This document shows positions 24,573 through 31,920 of a stretch of 49,480 nt of DNA, one piece after another. This DNA is from an uncultured Candidatus Melainabacteria bacterium. Lineage in GTDB: Bacteria; Cyanobacteriota; Vampirovibrionia; Gastranaerophilales; Gastranaerophilaceae. The stretch is taken from NCBI GenBank assembly GCA_934717855.1, contig CAKUZI010000012.1:1-49480 (forward strand), given 5' to 3'. Every line of letters starts with the position of its first letter. The stretch's first letter is position 1. The translations under genes were made by a program, and so were the position numbers. The notes under the pieces were generated by a model. That model was given only the letters and a program-made list of their open reading frames with translations. It was not told where the DNA came from and did not search any database.

Positions 24573-26089
24573 TGATGCATGAATTTGAACTAAATCCGTT
24601 TGAAATAAAAGCTGAGATAGCAAAAATATTTGAAGTATTGAAAGGTGTAAAAGACTTTGAAAATTACGAAGTTCACTATCGCTTGCTGGATGCACAAGAA
24701 GATAAGTCTATAATTATAAAACTTTTATTGAAAGAGATTAATAGCAAACAGCTGAATTCTTCTCTTTTAAAATTTTTATTATTAAGATATTGCAAGCCAA
24801 ATGAATTATCTGAAAAACTTTGGACAATAATAAAAAGTTCAATATCGTCTAACCAAGCTAAGATATTTGCTTTAGATTTGTTAAGAGATATTGATGCAAA
24901 TTGGTCTTATGATGAATGCGGTCAATATCTTGACAATCCTGATGAACTTGTTAAATCAGATACTAAAAGAATTTTGGATAATGCTATTGCGGATCCTGAG
25001 GTTCAAATCGACTTTTTAGATTTTTTGAGTTCTCTTACTGATGATGATAAAATTACGCTATTAAAATCTCTTGGGGATGACTATTCTCAGGATGAACTTG
25101 CGAATATGTTAGTTCCCGTATTTTTGTCAATGTCTGATACTCCTGTTGGGAAAGTAGCTTTGGATATTTTAGGTAATTCTAAATCTCAATTGGCTTATCA
25201 TGCGCTAAATTCTTCTTTAGATTTTGTAGAAGAAAGTTTGGTTTCTTCTGTAAAGAAAAATTTGTCGATTTTAAAACTTGCAGGAATTAGAGAAGATAAT
25301 TCACATATTTTCTACAAAAATTTACTAAAAGGCTCAAAACCATATAAGTTTTGTATCACATACCCTGACGGGCACGGAAATCAAGCTGTGATAATTTCAA
25401 GAATTACTAATGGCGGAAGAGTTCAATTTGTTGCAATTGTAATCGATGATTATCACGGAATAAAAGATTGTTTTGGATTTAATAACATTACAAAATTTGA
25501 GTGTAATACTATTATAGAAAGATTTTATAGAGGTCAAAGAGCGCTTGATTTAGATCCGTCTGTTTTGAAGACTATTTTAATAAAAGCAGAAAAGCTTTCA
25601 AAACATAAAATGCCTTATGAATATGTTTGTTGGAGAAATTTGTTAGCAGATATTGAGCCCGAACCTATTAAATTAAATTATAAAGTAACTCAGCTTTCAG
25701 ATAAAGATTTTTATAATGTTTTAACTTACGATTTTACTGATTATTGGTTCTTAAACAGTACTTATAGTGATGAATTTGAAGAATTTTTAAGAGAAATTGA
25801 AAAGCTTGAAACGGATGAATTCGAAGAATTTATTGAAAAGAATTTAGAAAAAGTTTTTTATCCTGATGAATACAAAATTTGGACTGAACGAATTTTGAAT
25901 TGTGCAATTTTAAAACATTATGCAAAAGAAGAAAAAACTGCACAAAATTTATATTCCTTGTATAATGATAAAAAACTTATTCGTGAACTTTTCAAAAATA
26001 TTTTGCGCAAAAGTATATATGAATATTTTTATGCAAAAGAAGACATCGCGAAAGTAAAACAAATTGAAGATATGTGGGTTAAAGCATAA
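24572..26089 (+). CDS. Hypothetical protein with helical-repeat N-terminal half
   Basis: A 505-residue protein I cannot assign. Its first 240 residues are short amphipathic helices resembling HEAT-like repeats (SSLLKFLLLRYCKPNELSEK, DNPDELVKSDTKRILDNA, GKVALDILGNSKSQLAYHAL). A middle part (about 250-340) looks like a compact alpha/beta domain (ITYPDGHGNQAVIISRI, FVAIVIDDYHGIKDCFGF). The C-terminal 150 residues are acidic and helical. No membrane segment. It begins in the stop codon of the zinc-finger gene and ends in the start codon of ruvX (TAATG both times), so it is tightly co-translated. Confidence 0.75.
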   Translation: MMHEFELNPFEIKAEIAKIFEVLKGVKDFENYEVHYRLLDAQEDKSIIIKLLLKEINSKQLNSSLLKFLLLRYCKPNELSEKLWTIIKSSISSNQAKIFALDLLRDIDANWSYDECGQYLDNPDELVKSDTKRILDNAIADPEVQIDFLDFLSSLTDDDKITLLKSLGDDYSQDELANMLVPVFLSMSDTPVGKVALDILGNSKSQLAYHALNSSLDFVEESLVSSVKKNLSILKLAGIREDNSHIFYKNLLKGSKPYKFCITYPDGHGNQAVIISRITNGGRVQFVAIVIDDYHGIKDCFGFNNITKFECNTIIERFYRGQRALDLDPSVLKTILIKAEKLSKHKMPYEYVCWRNLLADIEPEPIKLNYKVTQLSDKDFYNVLTYDFTDYWFLNSTYSDEFEEFLREIEKLETDEFEEFIEKNLEKVFYPDEYKIWTERILNCAILKHYAKEEKTAQNLYSLYNDKKLIRELFKNILRKSIYEYFYAKEDIAKVKQIEDMWVKA

Positions 26090-26493
26090 TGTATAAAGTA
26101 ATGGCACTAGATATAGGAACAAAAAGAATTGGTGTTGCGTTGAGCGACTATCTTTTAATGCTTTCAAACGGTCATTCATGTGTTCCGCGTCAGCCTGAAG
26201 ACAAAGCAATAGAAGAAATTTTGAATATTGCTAAAACTAATAATGTAAAAAAAATTGTTGTTGGTGTTCCATTTAATATGGATGGAACTCAAGGTTCTCA
26301 AGCACAAGATTGCAAGGATTTTGCAGGTAAACTTTCCGGATATGAAATTATATATGAAGATGAAAGATTAACTTCTGACACTGCGGAAGAAAATCTTCGT
26401 GCTAAAAAAATTGATTTTAGAAAAAATAAAGGACTAGTTGATATTGAAAGTGCTTGTATTATACTGGAACAGTATCTATCAAGATTAAAATAA
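26089..26493 (+). CDS. ruvX: YqgF/RuvX family nuclease (putative Holliday junction resolvase)
   Basis: A 134-residue RNase H-fold protein with the motifs ALDIGTKRIGVALSD (first catalytic Asp), VVGVPFNMDGT, YEDERLTS and VDIESACIILEQYL. The family is linked to pre-16S rRNA processing and was earlier named as a resolvase. It is followed by a DUF1292 gene, the pairing also seen in Firmicutes (yrrK-yrzB). One-base overlap with the upstream gene. Confidence 0.92.
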   Translation: MYKVMALDIGTKRIGVALSDYLLMLSNGHSCVPRQPEDKAIEEILNIAKTNNVKKIVVGVPFNMDGTQGSQAQDCKDFAGKLSGYEIIYEDERLTSDTAEENLRAKKIDFRKNKGLVDIESACIILEQYLSRLK

Positions 26494-26514
26494 AAAAGAA
26501 AGGAAATTATAATT

Positions 26515-26775
26515 ATGGCAGATGAAGACCAAATCATTGAAACAGTTGACGAAAACGGCAATGTTGTAAAATTTGAATTGTTTGATATCGTTGAAGTTGA
26601 AGAACAAGAATACGCACTTCTTTTACCTATCGAAGAAGAAGATGGTGACGAAGTTGTTCTTATGAAATTAACTAAAGATGGTGACGAATATTTATTTGAA
26701 ACAATCGACGATGATGAAGAATTTGATAAAGTAGCAACATATGTAGAAAATATGGAAGACGAAGACGAGGAATAG
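26515..26775 (+). CDS. DUF1292 family protein
   Basis: A very acidic 86-residue protein. The core NGNVVKFELFDIVEVEEQEYALLLP is the DUF1292 (YrzB) pattern, with an Asp/Glu-rich tail. Function unknown. Preceded by AAAGAAAGGAAATT. It sits 21 bp after ruvX and 3 bp before the Clp-N protein. Confidence 0.85.
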   Translation: MADEDQIIETVDENGNVVKFELFDIVEVEEQEYALLLPIEEEDGDEVVLMKLTKDGDEYLFETIDDDEEFDKVATYVENMEDEDEE

Positions 26776-26778
26776 GTT

Positions 26779-28143
26779 TTGTTTGAAAAATTTACAGAAA
26801 AGGCAATAAATGTCGTTAGTACATCTCAAAGGATTGCTCAAAGTGCTGGTATTTCTAAGGTAACACCGGAAGATTTATTATTGGCGCTTTTCGATGAAGC
26901 TAAAGGTATTTCTTTGAAAATATTTAAGTCTTATGGAATTTCTCATGAAAATTTGGTTGATAAAATCGCTCAATATAGAAAAAACAAACATATTGAGTCT
27001 ATAAAAATTTTACCATTGCCATTTGATGATGAATATAAAGAAATCTTAAAGAAAACTCTTGATTTAGCTAACAAATCAGGAAATCCTACGATTTTGTATG
27101 AACATTTATTCTTGTCTGTAATTTCAGATAAAAAATCTAATAACGTAAAAATTCTGGAAGATTTAGGCTTTGATATTTACAAGTCTAAATCTCTTCTGGA
27201 AAAATTAGTTCAAAAGAAAACAAAACGCCTATATCATCCGGAAATAGATGAACATAACAAAAATGCAGAAGACAAATCTCAAGAAACAGATGATATTTTC
27301 AAAAATGCTGCTTCTTCAAAGGTTTTTGAACGAGCTGTTGCAAAACTTTCAACTTCTAATTATGAAATTATGGGAACAGAACAGATTTTGTCATCTATTT
27401 TGGAAGATAAGAATTCAGAGTTAACCAAAATTTTTGCTCAGTATGGTGTAACAAGCGAAAATTTTGATGAAAAATTGGCAAATATTCAATCAAGACAGTC
27501 TGAATATGAGGGAAGACAAATTATCTTCACTCCGAATGCTTTTAATGCTATGAGTTTAGCATTGGAAACAGCAAAAGAGCTTGGTTCTTCTGTTGTTTTA
27601 CCGGAACATATTGTCCTTGGAATGCTAAAAACTAAACGCGGAATTGCTTACGATATTTTGAAAGAAATGAAAGTTTCTGAAAATGATTTAGCACACAGTA
27701 TTATCAAACCAATTGAAAAGCAAATGCCTGAAACACTTACAATTCTCCGATTAGCCAAAGAAGAGGCAAGAAGACTCGGACGAAATATTGTTGGTACAGA
27801 AATGTTTTTATTAGGAATAATTGGTGAGGGCACAGGTATTGGTGGTCAAGTATTGGCTGAACTTGAAATAACAATGCGTGATGCAAGAACTGTTGTTGAA
27901 AACTTGATTGGTTTTGGAAATGAATACTATGATAAAGAAATTGTATTCACAGAACGAGCTAAAAGAGTGTTAGAAAAAGCTTGGGAACTTGCTAAAAAAG
28001 ACCACAAAGAAAAAATCGAATCCGCTCACATGCTTTTAGCATTGACTACAGAACCTAATTCCCTTGCGATGAAAGCGCTGGAACAACTAGGAGTTGATGC
28101 TGTTGAGATTAAAGAGGGAGTGAAAAAATTCCAAGAGGCTTAG
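26779..28143 (+). CDS. Stand-alone Clp N-domain repeat protein (no AAA+ modules)
   Basis: A 454-residue protein made of about six Clp-N repeats, i.e. three double Clp-N domains: start FEKFTEKAINVVSTSQRIAQ with TPEDLLLALFDE, then ILYEHLFLSVI; IMGTEQILSSILED; LPEHIVLGMLKTKRG; VGTEMFLLGIIGEGTG; and SAHMLLALTTEPNS. In ClpC/ClpB/ClpA these domains bind substrates or adaptors. No Walker A or second-region-of-homology motif occurs, so it cannot unfold proteins itself. It starts at TTG with GAGG eight bases before. Linker residues around 150-175 are charged. It shares the operon with the ClpX-type zinc finger, suggesting a Clp-related regulatory role (inference). Confidence 0.82.
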   Translation: MFEKFTEKAINVVSTSQRIAQSAGISKVTPEDLLLALFDEAKGISLKIFKSYGISHENLVDKIAQYRKNKHIESIKILPLPFDDEYKEILKKTLDLANKSGNPTILYEHLFLSVISDKKSNNVKILEDLGFDIYKSKSLLEKLVQKKTKRLYHPEIDEHNKNAEDKSQETDDIFKNAASSKVFERAVAKLSTSNYEIMGTEQILSSILEDKNSELTKIFAQYGVTSENFDEKLANIQSRQSEYEGRQIIFTPNAFNAMSLALETAKELGSSVVLPEHIVLGMLKTKRGIAYDILKEMKVSENDLAHSIIKPIEKQMPETLTILRLAKEEARRLGRNIVGTEMFLLGIIGEGTGIGGQVLAELEITMRDARTVVENLIGFGNEYYDKEIVFTERAKRVLEKAWELAKKDHKEKIESAHMLLALTTEPNSLAMKALEQLGVDAVEIKEGVKKFQEA

Positions 28144-29403
28144 TTGATTAAGGATTGCGTAGAAAAATTTATAAATAAATATAATTTGACAGGCACATTT
28201 ATCGTTGCTTTTTCAGGCGGATACGACTCAATGTGCCTGTTAGATGTTTTGAGTAAAATTACAAATAATATTGTTGCAGTTCATCTTAATCACAACTGGC
28301 GCGGAGAGGAAAGTCAAAAAGAAGAAGAAAATTGCAGAAAATTTGCGCAAAGTAAAAATATTAAATATTACACCGAAACTTTACCTGACAATATTGAAAA
28401 AACAGAAACAAGTGCAAGAGAAGCAAGATATGAATTTTTAAAAAAATGTGCTAAAAAATTTAATTCAAAAGTTGTTTTTACTGCGCATAATTATGATGAT
28501 AACGCGGAAACAATTCTATATAGAATAATTAAAGGAACAGGAACGGTTGGTTTACAAGGGATTTTAGAACAAAGAGATATTTTTTATAGACCTCTTCTCA
28601 AAATATCAAGGGAAGAAATCGAAAAATATATTAACACCAACAATTTAATTCCAAACATTGACAGTTCAAATTCTAACCAAAAATATAAAAGAAACTTCTT
28701 GCGTCATAAAATAATTCCGTTGTTACAAGAAATTAATCCGAATGTAAAAGGAGCATTGAATTCACTTTCAGAGATTGCTAGAGAGGACAATGAGCTAATT
28801 AATTTCAAATTAAGTGATAATATTCTAAATTCATCGAAAATAGAACAAAAAAGGATTATTTATAATCTTTTGATTAGTTACAAAATTGATTATGACAGAG
28901 AAAAAATTGAAAATATTCAAAATTTTATTAATGTGAACAAAATTTCCAAATCCGGGAAAACACTATCTTTAACAGATAATTTATGGTTGTTTGTAAATAA
29001 TAAAAAAGTAGAAATTATTTCTAAAGCAAACAAAAATGAAAATTTTGTTTCTATAAAAGACTGCGGAGATTATGAATTTGACGGAAATAGGTTTTCTATT
29101 ATAAAATGTGATAAAACGCCTTTGAATTATCCGTCTGATAAAGATTTTATTGCATATATAAATATTGATAATATAGATTTTACTTTGCGTCATCGGAAAA
29201 ATGGTGACAAAATTCAGCCATTAGGGGCAAAAGGTTCGCAAAAATTAAAAAAATATTTAAACGAAAAGAAAATTCCACAACACGAAAAAGACAAGTTAAT
29301 CCTACTTTGCGATGGGAATGAAGTTCTATGGGTTGCAGGAATTGGTATTAGTGAAAAAATTAAAGTTATAAATCAGTCAACACACATGATAAAATTGAAT
29401 TAG
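28144..29403 (+). CDS. tilS: tRNA(Ile)-lysidine synthase
   Basis: Converts C34 of the CAU-anticodon tRNA-Ile to lysidine so it reads AUA, an essential step. The 419-residue protein has the PP-loop FSGGYDSMCLLDVL, HLNHNWRGEES, and TAHNYDDNAETILYR with RNFLRHKIIPLL, followed by a TilS C-terminal domain (LRHRKNGDKIQPLGAKGSQKLKKYLNEKKIP). It starts at TTG immediately after the previous stop. tilS-hpt is a gene pair seen in many bacteria. Confidence 0.95.
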   Translation: MIKDCVEKFINKYNLTGTFIVAFSGGYDSMCLLDVLSKITNNIVAVHLNHNWRGEESQKEEENCRKFAQSKNIKYYTETLPDNIEKTETSAREARYEFLKKCAKKFNSKVVFTAHNYDDNAETILYRIIKGTGTVGLQGILEQRDIFYRPLLKISREEIEKYINTNNLIPNIDSSNSNQKYKRNFLRHKIIPLLQEINPNVKGALNSLSEIAREDNELINFKLSDNILNSSKIEQKRIIYNLLISYKIDYDREKIENIQNFINVNKISKSGKTLSLTDNLWLFVNNKKVEIISKANKNENFVSIKDCGDYEFDGNRFSIIKCDKTPLNYPSDKDFIAYINIDNIDFTLRHRKNGDKIQPLGAKGSQKLKKYLNEKKIPQHEKDKLILLCDGNEVLWVAGIGISEKIKVINQSTHMIKLN

Positions 29404-29415
29404 AGAGGTTTGGTT

Positions 29416-29955
29416 ATGGATATTAATAAATTAAAAATATTATTTACAGAAGATGAAATTCAAAATAAAATAAAAGAATTAGCAAAAGAAATGAACACGT
29501 TTTACAACGGGGAAGAAGTAATTGCTATTTGTGTTTTAAAAGGCGCTGTTATGTTTGCGGTGGATTTAATTAAACATCTTGATATGCCGTTAAAGCTGGA
29601 ATTTATAAGACTTTCAAGTTATAATGGCGGAACAACTACTACCGGAAAAGTTAATGCAGTTGACATTTCTTTACCGGATTTAAATGGAAAAAATGTTTTA
29701 ATTATTGAAGATATTGTTGATACTGGGTTGACGGCTAAGTTTTTACTAGATTTTATACACTGTAATTTTCGTGCTAAGTCAGTTAAATTTTGTTCACTTT
29801 TAGACAAAAAAATAACTCGTGTTGCGGATGTAGATGCTGATTATTATGGTTTTGAAGTTGATGACAAATTTTTAATCGGTTATGGTTTGGATTATGACGG
29901 TTATTACAGAAATTTTCGTTATATAGGTTATATGGAAAAATCTGATTTGGAGTAA
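29416..29955 (+). CDS. hpt: Hypoxanthine (guanine) phosphoribosyltransferase
   Basis: Purine salvage: base plus PRPP to IMP/GMP. The 179-residue protein carries the PRPP-binding motif VLIIEDIVDTGLT and the FIRLSSYNGGTTTTGKV loop, with the C-terminal VDDKFLIGYGLDYDGYYRN block. The ATG at 29416 follows AGAGAGG at the right distance; a TTG at 29410 in frame is rejected. Twelve bases after tilS. Confidence 0.95.
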   Translation: MDINKLKILFTEDEIQNKIKELAKEMNTFYNGEEVIAICVLKGAVMFAVDLIKHLDMPLKLEFIRLSSYNGGTTTTGKVNAVDISLPDLNGKNVLIIEDIVDTGLTAKFLLDFIHCNFRAKSVKFCSLLDKKITRVADVDADYYGFEVDDKFLIGYGLDYDGYYRNFRYIGYMEKSDLE

Positions 29956-29958
29956 ACA

Positions 29959-31050
29959 TTGGATAAATTTGAACAAATAACTGAGCTTATTCAAGAATTA
30001 TACAAGCTTGATACAAATAATTTTTCTGATGAAATTTTTAAAATTTTGAAAAAAATAATAAATTTTAATTCAGGATATATTATTTTTTCGAATTCTGAAA
30101 ATATTGAATATTCTTATAATCCTAAAATTTCTCATATTTCAGAGCTAAATGAAAACTGTTTAAAAGAAGATTTGCTGTATAAACAAACGGTATTAGGACA
30201 AATCATCATTACCGGCAATGATTTTTCGCTAAAAGACAAAAAAATCTTTAAAACTTGTGCTGTAATAATTTCTAATATCATAAAAGACTTTGAAGTTTCA
30301 AAGGTTATTAAAATGCAATTAAACGCATTACAGCAAGGATATATAGAAGTAAAAAACAATAACAAAAAAATTAAAGAGGCAGAGCAGGTAAAAACACAAT
30401 TTATGTCTCACGTTTCACATGAGCTAAGAACCCCTATTAATTCAATTTTGGGGTACTCTGATTTGTTAACTGCTGAATTTACCGGAACTTTAACAGATAA
30501 GCAAAAAGAATTTGTAAATGATATAAAAATTTCAGCTCTACATCTTTTAGGTATGGTAAACGAAATTCTTGATATGTCTAAAATTGAAGCAGGAGCAATG
30601 AAACTTAATTTACGTAAATTTGAAATTTCACCTTGTATTCAAGAAGTTTTAAATATAATTACTCCGTTGCTTATGCAAAAAAATCAAACTTTAATTAAAG
30701 AGTTTGAAAATTTTGAAATTAAGGCTGATTACAATAAAATTCAGCAAGTTTTGTTCAATCTTTTGAGCAATGCAATAAAATATACTCCAAATAATGGTAG
30801 AATAGCCATAAAAATTTCAAAAAATAACCAAAATGTGATTTTTGAAATTAAGGATAATGGTATTGGAATACCTCAAAAAGATTTGAAAAGAATTTTTAAT
30901 AAATTTGAACAACTTGGAGAGATTCAACAAAATTCAACAGGACTAGGACTTACTATAACTAAGGAACTTGTAAATATGCATGGGGGGAAAATAAGTGTTA
31001 AAAGTGAACTAAATATGGGAACAGTATTTATAGTAAGCATCCCCCAATAG
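29959..31050 (+). CDS. Soluble sensor histidine kinase
   Basis: A 363-residue kinase with no membrane segment. The N-terminal 110 residues look GAF-like, followed by a coiled coil (ALQQGYIEVKNNNKKIKEAEQ), the HisKA H-box SHVSHELRTPINSILGYSDLL and the ATPase domain: N-box QVLFNLLSNAIKYTP, G1 DNGIGIPQKD, F-box NKFEQLGE, G2 GLGLTITKEL. The conserved SHELRTP His is the expected phosphorylation site. Starts at TTG behind TTTGGAG, three bases after hpt. No response regulator gene lies in the window, so its partner is unknown. Confidence 0.92.
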   Translation: MDKFEQITELIQELYKLDTNNFSDEIFKILKKIINFNSGYIIFSNSENIEYSYNPKISHISELNENCLKEDLLYKQTVLGQIIITGNDFSLKDKKIFKTCAVIISNIIKDFEVSKVIKMQLNALQQGYIEVKNNNKKIKEAEQVKTQFMSHVSHELRTPINSILGYSDLLTAEFTGTLTDKQKEFVNDIKISALHLLGMVNEILDMSKIEAGAMKLNLRKFEISPCIQEVLNIITPLLMQKNQTLIKEFENFEIKADYNKIQQVLFNLLSNAIKYTPNNGRIAIKISKNNQNVIFEIKDNGIGIPQKDLKRIFNKFEQLGEIQQNSTGLGLTITKELVNMHGGKISVKSELNMGTVFIVSIPQ

Positions 31051-31052
31051 AG

Positions 31053-31081
31053 TTGTTATTTTTTCAAAAATATGGTATAAT
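31053..31081 (+). promoter_or_regulatory. Promoter of the membrane protein gene at 31115
   Basis: TTGTTA (31053-31058), 17-bp spacer, TATAAT (31076-31081) with TGG directly before it (extended -10). It begins just after the kinase stop codon. Confidence 0.65.
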
Positions 31082-31114
31082 AGGAGTATTAAGAGTATAT
31101 AGAGGAGTATTTGT

Positions 31115-31840
31115 ATGGCATCTATTAAAGACGCATTTGAAGAGTCATTACAGGATAATAATGCAATTTTAAAATATATTATTTTTTCTTTACCTGTATT
31201 TTATTGTGTTCATTTATTCTCAGAAGGAAATCTTGGCGCTTTTTGGACAGTAGCATCAATTACATTTCTTCTTTTATTTGGAATATTTATAAAATGTACA
31301 ACTAATGTTCGAAATGGAAAAGATGCAGTATTGCCATCTTTCAACATATTTTCTATTATATGGTCAGGAATAAAAGGATCTATTGCGCTAGGACCGTCTA
31401 TTGCAATTAACTGCTGGCTTGCTTCTTTGGTATGTAATTTATTAACAAATGTATTTCCTGAACCAAACACATTGTTAGTATTCAAATGTGCGGTGTGGGG
31501 GCTATTCTCATCATTTATTTTGACTGGATATTTATGTTATGCTAAAAGTTTTAAGATTGTGGATGCATATAATTTTAAAACAATTTCAGAATCTTGTATT
31601 GATATATTAATTGCTGTTTTATTCTTAATTCCACAAGTTTTAATTGCTAACGCAATATTGCTAATTCCTGTTTCATATGTAATTTGGGTGTTTTTTGGTT
31701 TACCGCACCCAATTGCAATATTTTACTGGTGCATGGTTTTAGTGTTTAATTTAGCTATGTGCGCCCACTATCTTGCTCAACTTGATTATGAAGCAATTGG
31801 CAGAAAAGATAATGACAAAGAAGATAGTTTAATTATTTAA
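31115..31840 (+). CDS. Hypothetical multi-pass membrane protein
   Basis: A 241-residue protein with about six hydrophobic helices (e.g. YIIFSLPVFYCVHLF, FWTVASITFLLLFGIFIKC, LVCNLLTNVF, LFSSFILTGYLCYA, ILIAVLFLIPQVLIANAILLIPVSYVIWVF). Spacing resembles DUF4013-type membrane proteins, but I am not confident of that. GAGGAG lies before the start. It has its own promoter and terminator and is probably monocistronic. Confidence 0.78.
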   Translation: MASIKDAFEESLQDNNAILKYIIFSLPVFYCVHLFSEGNLGAFWTVASITFLLLFGIFIKCTTNVRNGKDAVLPSFNIFSIIWSGIKGSIALGPSIAINCWLASLVCNLLTNVFPEPNTLLVFKCAVWGLFSSFILTGYLCYAKSFKIVDAYNFKTISESCIDILIAVLFLIPQVLIANAILLIPVSYVIWVFFGLPHPIAIFYWCMVLVFNLAMCAHYLAQLDYEAIGRKDNDKEDSLII

Positions 31841-31866
31841 TTAAAATAATATAAGTTGTTTGCTAA

Positions 31867-31897
31867 AAATGTCGGCATATTAATGCCGACATTTTTT
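31867..31897 (+). terminator. Bidirectional terminator
   Basis: A perfect 12-bp stem (31867-31878 with 31883-31894), loop ATTA, ending in TTTTTT on the plus strand and TTTT on the minus strand, between convergent genes. Confidence 0.85.
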
Positions 31898-31920
31898 ATG
31901 AGTTATATTATATATTAATT

